This document shows, in pieces, positions 1 through 10,989 of a stretch of 64,000 nt of DNA. Below the pieces are notes generated by a model. That model was not told the DNA's origin. It did no database searches and saw nothing but the letters and a program-made list of their open reading frames with translations. Positions within the stretch are counted from its first letter, which is position 1; each line of letters begins with the position of its first letter. Both the position numbers and the translations under genes were made by a program. The DNA is from Arthonia radiata. Its lineage: Eukaryota > Ascomycota > Arthoniomycetes > Arthoniales > Arthoniaceae. The stretch lies in NCBI GenBank assembly GCA_002989075.1, contig PSQN01000003.1:1802340-1866339 (forward strand), given 5' to 3'.

Positions 1-694
1 CCGGACGCTCGATCCAGATACTTTGCAAGCCGACCTTCTTCGCAGGCTCATGATCCGCAAGCAGCCCATGCGCAACATGCAGGATATCTTCTTTACGCAC
101 GCCAAACATACTCTCGGACTTGCTGAAGAGGTACTCGAAGTTGCGCAGGTCAGGCTTGTAGCTACCAATATCCTGCGCTGTGAAGACGGCATCGAACTCG
201 AAGGACTCTAGCGCGCCCTCCTTGGTCGTCTCGAACAGCGCATTCGTGATGTTAGATACAGGCACGAGTTTCACGCCCATTGCGCGCAGCTGCTTCAGAG
301 CAGGGACGGTGTCGGGAAAGGCCTTCCATTCCCTGACGCTGTCACCGAACGCGGCGGCACGAGCATCCAAGTCTTTTTCGCTGACTTGGTCAGTGCCGAG
401 GGACAGCTCGCGCCGCGTGAGGAGCTTGAGTGACTGCGCGAGGATCTCGTTGTATGGCGTCTTGGGCTGGGTATCTTTGAGCACCTGCTCTACGTCGTCC
501 CAGGCGCGGTAGAGCTTCGCGTTATCTGTCTTGAGCGGATGAGAGGAGCGTAGCAGGTCCTGCAAGAAAGCGAGATGCTTCAGGGTGCCGCTCTCGCAGT
601 CGACGAGCGTGCCGTAGATGTCGAACGAGACGAGCTTGTAGGAGCTCAAGGGCTTGCGTGGGACGCATGGACTATTGATTTCGGTGACGGTCAT
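1..694 (-). CDS. HAD-family hydrolase, 2-haloacid dehalogenase type II-like (3' end outside window)
   Basis: The reading frame runs from an ATG at 694 to the window edge without a stop, giving 231 residues of a protein whose C-terminus is missing. It shows the haloacid dehalogenase motifs in order: motif I FDIYGTLVD with nucleophile Asp25, motif II VSN (residues 146-148), the motif III lysine in SYKPD (Lys180), and a HVAHGLLADHEPAK segment (207-219) that resembles the C-terminal active-site segment of type II dehalogenases. A helical cap region lies between motifs I and II. The DxYGT form of motif I is typical of L-2-haloacid dehalogenases, which replace a halogen with hydroxyl through an Asp ester. 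Many fungal members have no proven substrate, so the chemistry is inferred from the family. No signal peptide is visible, so it is probably cytosolic. No intron is needed in the visible part. Confidence 0.88.
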   Translation of the reverse strand, partial: MTVTEINSPCVPRKPLSSYKLVSFDIYGTLVDCESGTLKHLAFLQDLLRSSHPLKTDNAKLYRAWDDVEQVLKDTQPKTPYNEILAQSLKLLTRRELSLGTDQVSEKDLDARAAAFGDSVREWKAFPDTVPALKQLRAMGVKLVPVSNITNALFETTKEGALESFEFDAVFTAQDIGSYKPDLRNFEYLFSKSESMFGVRKEDILHVAHGLLADHEPAKKVGLQSIWIERP

Positions 695-1378
695 GTCGAG
701 CCGGCTCTACGATAGCGTCTTGGTTGGAGTGATACGTACGCTCAATGCAAGGTCTACAGACTCTTATGATCGATGCACGCTGCGAGCTTAGTTTATGTAC
801 TCTGTTACTTGAGTCCGAAGGTCAGTCCGACACGGGTGCTTGCGTGATGGCCCCGCGTCGGGCAAGATGAGGACCTTGATGACCTGAAAGCAGACGCTCG
901 CCTCGTAAACAGCTTCGGAGCTGGACTTGAACACTTTTCATCTTCAATTGCCTTCAAGGAGTGGCAGACGCCTCATGTTCAGCGTTCATGTTGGAAAACA
1001 ACGAGATGGGTAATAAACGGGGAAATGACGGGATTCCATCGATCGGCTCCTCGGCCCACCTGCACCTGCACCAACAGCCTAGGTAGGTAGATCCATAGTA
1101 CAGGTAGCTCTTTCCTTCACAGCTTCTGCTTTACTCTGTATTTCATTTCTTTGAGAATTCTCCCGTCTGTGCACCAGCAGCCCTTACAGAAGGAGTCAAA
1201 AGACTGAGTTGCGGCCAGGTTAGTGTCACCATAGCTCTTGACATAGGAGGCCATCAAACCGACCAGAGGTCCTTGTCGTCTTGTCAGATCCGAACCGAAT
1301 TGAGCCTTGCTCGCCAGACAGACAGATCACATCATTGTTGCTCCTTTCTGCACCTCATCACCAAGCAAACAACTGCCC
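695..1378. other. Intergenic, divergent promoter region
   Basis: This stretch separates two divergently transcribed genes, the HAD hydrolase on the minus strand and the metallo-beta-lactamase-fold protein on the plus strand. It should contain both promoters and 5' leaders. I see no convincing coding frame, RNA gene or repeat in it. The only longer frames begin at non-ATG codons just before 1379. Confidence 0.6.
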
Positions 1379-2473
1379 ATGGGGTCACAATTTTTGGCAA
1401 AGCCAAAGGTGCCGCCAGACCCGTCCGGTGGCATACCTCGTTCTTCTGCCACGGTAGACGTCCGAGTGATTGACAGCACCACTGACATCAACATACCCAC
1501 TAATGTCCTTTTCGACAATGAGATCAAAGGTCACAGCAACCTGCACATTCCGTCGCACTCGTTCCTCATCTCGCACGATGAAAGACACATATTGTTCGAC
1601 TTGGGAGCACGCAAGGATCTCGAGAACTTGGCTCCCAAGGTCCGAGATAGAGCTCTGAAGTGGGCCAAGGTAGAGAAGAACGTCGCTCAGATTCTAGACG
1701 AGGGCAGCCTCGGCGTCAAGGCCCGTGACATTGAGGCAGTCATCTTGAGCCACCATCATTGGGATCACATAGGCGCCATGACAACATTCCCCAAATCCAC
1801 GCAGCTCGTTGCAGGCCCCGGGTTTCGTGAGGCTGTCTTACCTGGCTATCCGACCAATGCTGATTCGCCCATGCTTGAGGCTGACTTAGAAGGCCGCACT
1901 TTCCGAGAGATCGACATACGCGCTGAAGGGAAAGGCTTGGTCATCGTGCGTTGTGATGCCTTCGATTTCTTCGGCGACGGCAGCTTCTACCTACTCAGCA
2001 CCCCCGGTCACGCTCCCGGTCACATAGCAGGTTTAGCCCGTGTCACGCACTCACCAGATTCATTTATGTTATTGGCTGGGGATGCATGTCACCATAGCGG
2101 CGAGATCAGACCCACAGAATATCAGCCGCTCCCTGCTCAGCTGGATCCTTCTCCAACCCCTAAGATCTCACCTTGTCCAGGTTCAATATTGCAAAGGCTG
2201 CAGCCCGACAAGAGTGCCACAAAGCCGTTCTATTCGGTGAAGCCGAGTTTTCCGACAGACTTCAAAAGTTGCGAAGAGAGCCTAGGAAAGGTGGAAGAGC
2301 TGGACGCGTACGACAATGTGCTCGTAGCTATGGCTCACGATCCAGAATTGAAGGGACTTCTGAGCTTCTATCCGGAGACGGCTAATCATTGGAAAGAGAA
2401 GGATGTGAAGAACAAGGCAAGGTGGTTGTTCCTTCATGACTTTCGTGAAGCGATCGATGACGAAGTGACATGA
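1379..2473 (+). CDS. Metallo-beta-lactamase-fold hydrolase
   Basis: A single-exon frame of 364 residues. The ATG at 1379 (context gcccATGGG) is preferred because the frame upstream of it lacks another ATG. The zinc-site signature HHHWDH is at residues 125-130 (HxHxDH form). It is followed by the third-histidine motif STPGHAPGH (207-215), the bridging Asp in GDACHH (Asp235), and a late AHD motif (319-321) for the last ligand. These are the dinuclear zinc ligands of the metallo-beta-lactamase superfamily, and the layout resembles quorum-quenching lactonase-like and related fungal hydrolases. About 70 residues between GDACHH and AHD form a longer insert than in compact bacterial lactonases. There is no signal peptide. 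The substrate cannot be told from sequence; lactonase is one possibility. The gene is divergent from the HAD hydrolase. Confidence 0.88.
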   Translation: MGSQFLAKPKVPPDPSGGIPRSSATVDVRVIDSTTDINIPTNVLFDNEIKGHSNLHIPSHSFLISHDERHILFDLGARKDLENLAPKVRDRALKWAKVEKNVAQILDEGSLGVKARDIEAVILSHHHWDHIGAMTTFPKSTQLVAGPGFREAVLPGYPTNADSPMLEADLEGRTFREIDIRAEGKGLVIVRCDAFDFFGDGSFYLLSTPGHAPGHIAGLARVTHSPDSFMLLAGDACHHSGEIRPTEYQPLPAQLDPSPTPKISPCPGSILQRLQPDKSATKPFYSVKPSFPTDFKSCEESLGKVEELDAYDNVLVAMAHDPELKGLLSFYPETANHWKEKDVKNKARWLFLHDFREAIDDEVT

Positions 2474-4185
2474 TTTACGAAACTGCGAAGACTAATCTTG
2501 CTCGCAAGTCAGCTTCAACAAGAACACTTGACCAGGTAAACGAGAGTGAATGGAAGGCTGACCACAGCTGAAAGAGTACTTCAGTACGGACCAAATCCGA
2601 TATTAATCAGACGCACTGAGGCTCCACATGCACGACAGACGTCAATCGGCTTTGTATGGACATAACATTGCTCCTTCACCTCAGTGAGTAATACTGCCAT
2701 CTTTGTCAGACTTACAGGGGTGCGCAACTGTCACGTCCTGCGAAACCCAGACTTACCGTGCAATTGCTTAACACGATGATCCTGCGCATTCACGTCCCGC
2801 TCAATACTTATGCGAAGGAGCTTGAGGTTCGCGTCTTGAGCCTTGGACTGCAATCTCAGAAGCTCCATTCAATCCGCTGAGAAGCGGTAGTTCCCGATGT
2901 TTCCCGCAGCGAGGCAACGAAAGAGCACAGTGCATCCTCTATGACTACAAATTACGAGCGCAAGAGCAACAAGACCGGGAAAGGTAAATAAAACGCAAAG
3001 CTGGAAGATACGACATTCGAAGCAAGGGTCACCGCTCCGTTTGCCTGTAGGCAACTGCCCCTCTACTGGTCGTTCGCCTTCCGCATCGCGTCAAGCAACC
3101 CTGAACAGTATCCAGAAAGAGGCAAGCAAGATCTCCCTACTTGTTAAAGTATAGTTTTCAGGTGCGAAAACTTTATGCGCGTCAGATGCAGCCCCGAGAC
3201 CGACATTTGTTAAGATCACATGCAGCTTTGTCAAAAGGCAGAGGAAATCTTGCGCTTAAGAGATACCAGTTGAAACAAGTCTGCGACGCTTGTCGGCACA
3301 GATCGTTGCTGATCCCCGTCGAGTCGTTGTCAACCAGCTACAGAATGTAACGGCGGCCCTCAGATGCAACTACCGAGACATCGAGGCGTCTGACGGCCAC
3401 CAATGGATAAGCACATCGCGTGGCCATGGAAATGATGCTGCGGCCGACCCTAATACGCGTTGGTTCTGGCCCCGACTTTGCAGTGCTGATTAGGTACAAC
3501 CAGAAACCTAAAGCCTGGCACTAGTGTCACGAGACGGCGACTGGGCACGATCTTTGTAGCTCACTGGTAGAGCGGGTCCTTCCACTGGCTGCTAGTCTTA
3601 ATCCATTAACACTCTGCCACGCGAGCGGCAAGGGGCAGTTTTCCCCCGGTCGACTCGGAGCTTTGTGGTCGAATCTGCTCACCAGCTGAACGAATCTGTC
3701 ACAGTCTCCAACTTCGGCTGTCAACCCGTATCTGTCAGATCTGCATCTCCATTGGATCTATACAGGAATGTGTCACGCCGGTGTGATTGCGAGTGCGGCC
3801 CGCTCATCATCTAATTAGAGCGCAGAGACCACTGCTTGATCGCTGCTTGTCGTAGTCTCGACAGCAGTATAGAAGGGAGAACGCTCATTCGCCAACCCCC
3901 AGTGTCATGCGGCTTTGCTCCGACAAAACGGGGATCCTCAACGGCTAGAGTATTGATGGTCGATGCACACAGACGCGGAAGCAGTCGGTCGATTTTTAGA
4001 CATCCTCTGACCCCTCACAGATTGGCTATAAAGCGCTTGGCCGTGAGGTCACTTGGATGATATCTTGATTCAGACTGGTCCTTCTAACCCTCTCCTCCTG
4101 GCACCAGATTTTTCACTTTCGTGGCAAAAATTGCTCCAATTTCAATTCTCTCCTCTCATTGCCACCCTTGTGACACGTTTCCACC
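2474..4185. other. Long intergenic region, no gene recognised
   Basis: The 1.7 kb between the MBL-fold gene and the next gene has only short frames, mostly on non-ATG starts and without recognisable domains. A gctataaagc TATA-like site lies near 4025-4034 with CT-rich sequence between it and the ATG at 4186, so the last 200 bp is probably the promoter and leader of the downstream gene. A tRNA-like string near 3555 was examined and rejected. Confidence 0.5.
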
Positions 4186-4990
4186 ATGGACGTAACACTT
4201 CAAAACCCAACACTTGAGGGTCTCGCTGGCAGACTCCATAGCGAAGTCCCTATTCTTCCTGCAGACCGCCCATACGTTCGTCTGTGGAGAGGGCGTGGGA
4301 ATCTCTTTACCACTGCTGCAATGGGCCTACTGCCAGTTCAGGAGACCACCTCTCCACCGTCATCCCCACTCGAAACCAACAGTCACACAGAAAAGGTCCA
4401 CTTTCTTTCTGATGTGTCAGAGTTCCTGAATATCTTCGACTCCGCAGACATGACTATGCTGCGCGAGGCCGAATTTCAAAACCGAGAGGGATCTGATGTG
4501 GCGCCTTTCGCACTGTTGCGGGCTCAATTGCAAGACATTCTTCATCCACAAGCTCAGAGAACCTCAGCGACTGGACTACCGTTGAGGCGTCAGACAGAGT
4601 AAGTCAAACGTCAAGGCGAGACGATCTTCCGTTAGTGATCAGTGCTTCTGGCTAATATCACAATTCAGGGCAGGCCATACCAACACAATCTTCGACATAC
4701 TCCAGATGGCCTCGCCTGCGCTTCGTCACGACTCACAAGTCGCGCGCATCGAATCTTTTCAGAACTCGACTGCGGACAGGCGTGTCTATCTACTGCTGAA
4801 CGGGCACGACCTGGTCGCTGCCTACGGTCGCCTGAAAGACGACCACGGAATCTCCCACGAATTGTTCCTGCATGAAGCGCTAGCGGCCGGATCGCCAATT
4901 CTCTCCGCGCACACCGACGGTCTACGATCAGTTGCGGAGCAGGCAGAGCACTTCCAGCTGGTCGTGGTGTCCGTGCCTTCGTCTACCTAA
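4186..4990 (+). CDS. Hypothetical protein, two exons
   Basis: The ATG at 4186 has a strong context (ttccaccATGGac). Exon 1 is 4186-4598. A 70-nt intron (4599-4668, GTAAGT at the 5' end, gctaat branch-like site, TTCAG at the 3' end) is followed by exon 2 at 4669-4990. Joining them keeps the frame and gives 244 residues. I do not recognise a family. The N-terminal half has a proline/serine/threonine-rich stretch around residues 48-66. The C-terminal half looks helical, with a leucine-rich segment (about 172-185) and an acidic/basic patch. There is no signal peptide or clear membrane segment. The intron call is well supported because both exons are open and the second exon alone lacks a plausible start. 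It could be a lineage-specific regulator or binding protein, but nothing visible decides this. Confidence 0.6.
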
Positions 4991-5411
4991 CACTAGAGTG
5001 TGTCAATGTCAACGAAGCTCGGAAATCTATTCCCTGTGTCATCTCCACCCTGATAACCTGTATCAATGATTCTAACCATTCGTACTACTTTCACAATACA
5101 GCTTCAACACATTCGACCATTCAAGCTCTTACAGCACTCGGTTTCACAGACGAGAAGCCACCGTGGGTAACCGTCGTCCAGCCCAGCGCCAACCGATAGT
5201 CATCTGCAGCGTTGTAGGTGCAGAGACAACAGATCAGTCACAACACGATGTTTTCCATTCGGCGTCGAAAATTGTATGTTGTGTGCGACCACCAAACCCA
5301 CTGAGAACCAAAAAATATGAAGAGCTGGACTCTCCACACAAGCACAAGCAGCATTCTATTCATACATGTAATACTACAGAGCGCGTTCCTAGCTCATTTC
5401 ATCTTCAGACG
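4991..5411. other. Intergenic, convergent 3' ends
   Basis: This stretch lies between two convergent genes and should hold both 3' untranslated regions. Frames here are short and unsupported. No RNA gene or repeat is seen. Confidence 0.5.
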
Positions 5412-6479
5412 CTACTCATACCACTTACTCACCTCCTCATGCTCCCAGAACTCCCCACTCGTCGTTCCCACATCCCCCACCGCCAACTTCACCGGCGTCG
5501 CAGCCCCCTGATCCGGCGTCTTCCGCCCATTCTGCTTACTCATATCCGTCTTCACGTACCCCGGGCAACAGCAATTCAGCAGCACGCCCTCCATGACACC
5601 CTCAAACTTCCCCTGCACGATCTGTCGTCCCAGGATTCGGCTCATTCCCGTCACACCTGCCTTGCTCACGCCGTACGCGGTGCTCGGCCAGCCCTCTTTG
5701 TCATGTGTGCCCTCCTCCACCTTGTCTTGGTATTCTTCCATCAGTTCTGTGATATCGGGTATTATGCGCGCCTCTTTGAAGCGTTGCGTGAGTTCGGGGC
5801 TGTATTTGTTGAGCTTGCCGACCATGCTGGACACGTTGACGACGCGTCCGTTTTTGCGCATGTGCGGGAGGAGGGACTGTGTGAGCGCGAGCGTGCCGTA
5901 GTAGTTGCAGGCGAGGGTTTTGCTGACGATGCTGGCGTCGAAGCCGTCGAGGGCGACGCCGCTGTGTTAAGTTAGTCTTGCTTTGTCCTGACTGGAAATA
6001 AAGAGATGACAGTGAGAGTTTCTGGGAAAGAGGCGTACGCATTATTGACCAAGATATCGATACCGTCCGGATGCTCCTTCTTCAAGAAGCCCTCAAACTC
6101 CTTGATGCTCCCTCCATTCGAAATATCCAGCGGCGCGTACTTGACGGTCGTGGGACCGCCATCAGTCTGCAGCGCCTTGGCGGACTTCAGCGCGGCGTCT
6201 TCTTGAATCTCTTTGAGGGCGGTCTGGCCGCGGGTCTGGTCGCGGGCGGTGAGGTAGATGAGGAGGGGGAGGGGTGGATTATTCAGAGGGGAGGTGGGGT
6301 ATTGGAGGGCGAGGTTGCGGACTGGGACTGTTAGCTAGAGGCGGTGAAGGGAGTGGTAGGGAAGGCGCTGGGTAGGGCACAGTGTAGGCAACGAGGCAGC
6401 GACTAGAGGGCGTACCGATGGCGAAGCCGATGCCTTTGTTGGCGCCTGTGACGGCGGCGACGCGGGTTTGCGTGGCCAT
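5412..6479 (-). CDS. Short-chain dehydrogenase/reductase, carbonyl reductase (CBR1)-like
   Basis: Three exons on the minus strand: 6416-6479, 6039-6321 and 5412-5961, with introns of 94 nt (6322-6415) and 77 nt (5962-6038), both starting GTACGCC. The joined frame is 298 residues. The cofactor motif TGANKGIG is at residues 11-18, NNAG at 114-117, a catalytic serine at 160/161 (NVSSM), and Tyr212/Lys216 in YGVSK. The insert between the serine and the tyrosine (about 165-210) is long and helical, as in the monomeric carbonyl reductase branch, which reduces carbonyls with NADPH in the cytosol. Both introns interrupt conserved motifs (GFAI|VRN and NNA|GVA), which makes the joins secure. The substrate is unknown. 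It is divergent from the inositol monophosphatase gene. Confidence 0.93.
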
Positions 6480-7042
6480 GGGGGGCGGTGAGATGGCAAG
6501 AGCGGTGAGTACAATATCTCGAATGAGTTCACTGATTCCGGGGTTCTGATGAGCTTGTGTTGGCGTATATAGCGTCTTGTTGCCTGTCGACGCTGACCAA
6601 GCGACTTCGAGATGATTTTGCTGATGTCATGTTGTTCGGCGTCGGTGTGGATGTGGCCGGTAATCAATGCTATAAATGCGTGTATGTCAGATAATCACTG
6701 TAAACTACCATTTCTCCCCGACGGCAACGGCGAGCCTAAAGCGCCTTCAACCATTGAATGCAATCCACCATCGCTGGAAAGCATGACATGCACGCATCTA
6801 GCCGCGGAGAATGCTCTCACGCAAGCCTCTGGCACCTGGGTATTTTCGCCAACGCTGCACTCATTTGCGGAGAAACAAGAACGGTGTAGTGAGCCAATGA
6901 TGTCGCGACGTGCCCAAGACCGGAGAGCTTTTAGACCATTTCAAAAAAGTTTTGCTTGCTTCAATTACGTGTTCTGTCCAGTATATACTCATAATATTAT
7001 ATACAAGCAGAGGCTACAGATCCAGTAGACTTGATAACCATC
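6480..7042. promoter_or_regulatory. Shared divergent promoter region (SDR / inositol monophosphatase)
   Basis: The 563 bp lies between the start codons of two divergent genes, so both promoters must be here. The half next to the plus-strand gene is AT-richer, with gtatatactc and attatatac TATA-like sequences near 6979-7003, which suits a core promoter 40-65 bp upstream of the ATG at 7043. A 138-codon frame crosses the region but has no recognisable features and is not called. Confidence 0.5.
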
Positions 7043-8271
7043 ATGGCAGACCACAACCTCCAAGAGATTCATGATTTTCTCATTGAGATAGCGGAGCGCG
7101 CAGGGGACATGATCACTTCTGCAACACCTACAAGCGCCGGCTCAGGCTCGAAAAAGAATTGTGCGTTGAATCTCGTCGTGAACTCATCTTCTCATTCATC
7201 GCGGTTTCCCTATCATCCAGTGGAGAACATGCAACACCTTCGTGACCACTAACAAACCCCCACCCAGCCGCCGACCTCGTAACCGAAACCGACAAAGCCG
7301 TCGAAGATATGGTCTCAAGCACGCTCCGCGAGCGATACCCCTCCTTCGCCTTCATGGGTGAGGAGACCTACAAGCCCGGCGACAGCCTGACCAATACCCC
7401 CACGTTCATCGTCGACCCCATCGATGGCACCACGAACTTCGTGCACGCCTACCCCTACGTCTCCATCTCGCTCGGCCTGGCCATCGACACAAAGCCCGTC
7501 GTCGGCGTAGTGTACAACCCCTTCAACAGAGTGCTGTACTCCGCCGTCCAGGGCAAAGGCGCTTTCCTAAACCGCGAGGTCCCGCTGCCGTTAAAGGTCG
7601 ATCCGTCCGCCAAGGGCAGCAGCACGTTTGGCACACATACGGGCGCCGCGGAGCAACGCACGCTCGAGCTGCTGACGGATTTGGATCAGGCGCTCGTGGC
7701 GATTGAGTGGGGGAGCGATCGCACAGGCCCGGACTTCGAGACGAAGTGGAAGACGTATGCGAAGTTGGCTGCGAGTAAGGAGAGCGGAGGTGGCATGGTG
7801 CATGGGATTAGAAGTTATGGAAGCGCGGCGCTGAATCTGTGTGGTGTCGCAGAGGGGAGTCTGGATGTATATTGGGAAAGTGGGTGCTGGGTAAGTCTTC
7901 GATCGTCCACGCATGTGATTCTGTACCTCTCTACGATCATTTCAGCTACCCTTCTGCCGGCACTACTGTAGGACAATTGCCTACGATGCAGTTGTAACTC
8001 GCCATGTGTGCTGACATTGTTCCCTTAGGCGTGGGATGTATGCGCAGGGATGTGTATCTTGAGAGAGGCGGGCGGGTTGTGCGTGGACGGCAACCCGGGC
8101 AGATGGGTGAGTGCGCTGTGGAAAGCCATGTGTTGAGGGTATTTGCTCACTTCGATGCAGGACGTCAATGTTGATGACCGAAGATATCTCGCTGTGCGTA
8201 AAGGTGTCGACAGGAAGGTCATTGAGCAGTTCTGGAGTTGTATAGATGGGCGGCTGAGCTACAGTGCTTGA
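7043..8271 (+). CDS. Inositol monophosphatase-family phosphatase
   Basis: Four exons: 7043-7160, 7268-7890, 8029-8106 and 8161-8271, with introns of 107, 138 and 54 nt. The joined frame is 309 residues. The Mg2+-binding signatures are GEE (residues 70-72), DPIDGTTNF (89-97), and WDVCAG...REAGG beginning at Trp249 with the metal ligand Asp250. These define the FIG superfamily, and length and order fit inositol-1-monophosphatase, which releases inositol and phosphate. Filamentous fungi also have an IMPase-like gene (qutG) in the quinate cluster, but no other quinate gene is nearby. The exon 2/exon 3 junction falls immediately before the WD motif, which confirms that intron. It is cytosolic, with no targeting signal. 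The gene shares a promoter region with the SDR. Confidence 0.95.
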
Positions 8272-8430
8272 AAACATTGCTGATTTCGCAATTTTGGGCA
8301 GCATAGACAAATTTATCATTGCTGTGCGGCCAGGCGCTTAGCCTATTGATCTGTTTCATGCATCGTAATGCGTACAGTTGAAAAGCTCCAGACGCCCTTG
8401 AGCTATGCAAACATCTCTAAATCCGAGCGT

Positions 8431-9313
8431 TCATGACCCACTGCCTAGGATCCGTGCAATGATCGTGTACACCACCACCGCCAGTATCCCCACTAACAGC
8501 TTGTGCTCACCTAACCAGCCTCGGCCAGCTTGTCGCGCTTGCTGACCTCCTCCAGCGACCGCACTTAGCGGTCCATTACTCGCGCTAGCTCGACGCCGCA
8601 GAGCATCAGCGCCAGGCACACATGATGCATTCTTAGGATCCGGCACATAGCGCCCCGTCTTCGGATCGATTCTATGCTCCGTCATGAACTTCCAGTTGTC
8701 GGCATCCAAATCGGGCCACTCCGCACGGAATTTTGCCCCTCCATCACCTGCCTTTACGTTGCCATGCCCTGACGCGTTCGAGTTGCTGATGCCGGCGATC
8801 GTCTTCGGTGTCGAGCCGCCGCCGGTGCTGTTCCACCAGCGCGTTGATGAGGCGAACATTCGTCGCTCCTTCTCTGTGGCGCTGACACTGCCGGTTGTCA
8901 TTTCGTCGGATGTCATGAAGCTCATAAGACCGATGAGGATTGTGGAAACCTCCCATGCGGGGTTGAAGGTTTTGGGGTGGAAGTCGCTGATGCTGAGGCA
9001 GAGGCGTGTGGAAGGTTGGAAGCGACCGCTGGGCGTGTGCATGCGGATCGCTGGTGGTGCGAAGGGGTATGTGGGAGGGAAGATGAGCGTTCCTTGAGGA
9101 GAGTTAGCGATTGCAGCCGTACAGTAGGAGGTGATTGGAAGGCTCACCCCAATATTGGCCGCCTTCGTATGGGGTCTCAGGTGGTCCAGTCAGGATGTAA
9201 TGCCATTCGAGGATGTTATTCTCGGACGGGTGGGCGACAATGTATGGAGGTGGGTTCTTTTGTATGATTTGGTATTCCCTCGTAAGGCGCTTGTGAGCGG
9301 CGCGGGTCGCCAT
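8431..9313 (-). CDS. UBC6: Ubiquitin-conjugating enzyme E2, Ubc6/UBE2J type, ER tail-anchored
   Basis: Two exons (9148-9313 and 8431-9092) separated by a 55-nt intron give 275 residues. The N-terminal UBC fold includes YILTGPPETPYEGGQYWG (about 39-56), the catalytic cysteine Cys87 in TRLCLSISDFHP, and the NPAWEVSTIL segment (99-108). The usual HPN tripeptide is replaced by a TPSGRF segment, as is normal in the Ubc6/UBE2J class. After a low-complexity linker of about 130 residues, a single hydrophobic helix (about 254-272) lies close to the C-terminus, which is a tail anchor. Known family members work at the ER membrane with the Doa10 ligase in degrading misfolded proteins. Intron placement inside YWG|TLIF is secure. 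It is divergent from the CapA-like gene. Confidence 0.95.
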
Positions 9314-9714
9314 GTCGAGTGACAGTCGTGACTTGTATGGAAGATTTGGCTTCGAGAAGTGTACGGTGATCCAAGAAAGCGTGATTTCGGCAAGGGTAGA
9401 GGCTTATATGGTGGAAAACGAACGAAGTGCAAAGGAAGAGACAAGACAAAACGCTGGAGAAGCGTCACCGGACAATATTGACGCCCGACTTTTAAGGCAT
9501 GTATTACATTTCCTCGCCGTGTTTGAGTTTCTATCAAACCACTCCCAACACTCGATGTCTGCTGCATCCTATTTGCAGGCGAAGGCAAAGACAAAGGCAA
9601 AGGCAGAGGGTTGGCCCTTATCGAGTCTCTAGACAAGCTTCTCAAGCAGCGTGCAGGCTCCACATACGAAGAGCGCTGGCTACACTGAGTACCAACGTGA
9701 CAACAAAAACAGTC
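9314..9714. promoter_or_regulatory. Divergent promoter region (UBC6 / CapA-like)
   Basis: The 401 bp lies between the UBC6 start and the CapA-like ATG. The CapA-like frame stays open upstream to an ATG at 9499, but the added residues include an Arg/Gln run from a purine-rich repeat (ggcaaagacaaaggc, about 9580-9605) and look untranslated. No TATA box is obvious. Confidence 0.5.
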
Positions 9715-10922
9715 ATGGAAGCTCAAACCTATTCTATAAACTTGGTAGGGGACGTCATGCTTGGGCGTCTCATCGACCAACTCTTTCCTACCCACGTTGA
9801 CGAGCCGGAGGAGGCGAAGCACGTGGCGTCATTCGTAGCATCAAATCCCCAACTTAAAGGCTATGGGCCCGTGTCGCCCTGGGGCAACACGCTGCCATTG
9901 TTCGAGACCTCTGACCTCAACATCATCAATCTGGAGACCTCTGTGACTGCTAGTAGTTTGCCCTGGCCGAACAAAGTGTTCAACTATAGGATGCACCCTG
10001 CAAACATTCAGGCACTCGAGCCCGCAAAGATTGACTATGCCAGCTTAGCGAACAACCATACTCTCGACTTCGGCGAGCGAGGCCTTCGAGATACGGTGGA
10101 GGCTTTGAAAAAGGCCAAGGTGAGCTTTGCCGGCGCCGGATTGACTGCAGAGGGTGCCGTATCGCCAGCCATATTGCAGATATCATTTCAATCAAAGCAG
10201 CCAAACTCGCCAGATGAGAAGCCATACAGAGTACAGGTATGGTCAGCGGCCGATCATCCCGCGAATTGGTCGAGAGTGCCAGGGTTCCATCTTATAGATT
10301 ACACTGCAAAGACAAGAGGGAGACTCAAAGATCTTATATCCAGGACTTCTGCCTCTGATGCATCGCTCAAAGTCTTTAGTGCGCATTGGGGTCCAAATTA
10401 TGCTTGGACGCCTGCGGAGGAGATTCAGTCACTTGCCCACTTTCTAATTGATGAGTGCGGAATTGATATCATTCATGGTCATTCGTCGCACCACATACAA
10501 GGCGTGGAAACATATAAGGGCAGGCTTATCATCTACGGCTGCGGGGACTTTGTGGATGACTACGCACTCACACCTGAATATCGTAATGACCTTTCCGCGG
10601 TGTGGAGGGTCAGCTTGAGCGAGGACGAGGTAAGTCTGGGCTACATCATGTACTTCGGCGTTGCTGCGACGGGATATGGCAGCGCGCTCTTTTGCCTTAT
10701 CACAAGCACGCCGTACTAACTTACAATTCTCAGGGACGTCTTAAATCCCATATGCTGGAGATGTTCCCTACAAAGATTGTTCGCTTCCAAACCCAGCGCT
10801 TATCAAAAGACGACATAGACCATGACTGGGTTTACAACAAATTCAAGCAGCTTTGCAGAGACCTTGGGACCAACGTCGAGAATGATATTGGTGAGGATAG
10901 TCAAATTATTATCAAAATCTGA
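9715..10922 (+). CDS. CapA/PgsA-like capsule-synthesis-type metallophosphatase
   Basis: Two exons (9715-10629 and 10734-10922) around a 104-nt intron (GTAAGT; actaac branch; TCAG) give 367 residues. The PGA_cap (CapA) domain spans nearly all of the protein. Metallophosphatase-like motifs are GDVMLGR (12-18), NLETS (72-76), LANNHTLDFG (111-120), FSAHWG (221-226), HGHSSHH (254-260) and YGCGDF (274-279). In bacteria the family is needed for poly-gamma-glutamate capsule synthesis; fungal homologues are common but mostly uncharacterised. The ATG at 9715 is chosen because the domain begins at once after it. An in-frame ATG at 9499 would add 72 residues of low-quality sequence. There is no signal peptide or membrane segment, so it is probably cytosolic. 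The second exon is short (63 codons including the stop) and adds a C-terminal helix region. Confidence 0.9.
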
Positions 10923-10989
10923 ATTGGACATTCATTCTTTCCATGACTCTCCTGAGCTGCGCCTCAAGCAGTCTTCCCACGTGGTGCTA

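Noticed and set aside
1307-1378. Upstream extension of the MBL-fold protein
   Set aside because: The frame is open, but its only start there is TTG. The ATG at 1379 is the credible eukaryotic start.
3555-3640. tRNA-like string tagctcactggtagagcg
   Set aside because: It matches a D-arm, but no anticodon arm, T-arm or pairing acceptor strand follows at the right distance. The later ggtcgaatc near 3668 does not complete a cloverleaf.
5163-5975. 270-codon plus-strand frame
   Set aside because: Most of it is antisense to exon 3 of the SDR gene, and it has no recognisable domain.
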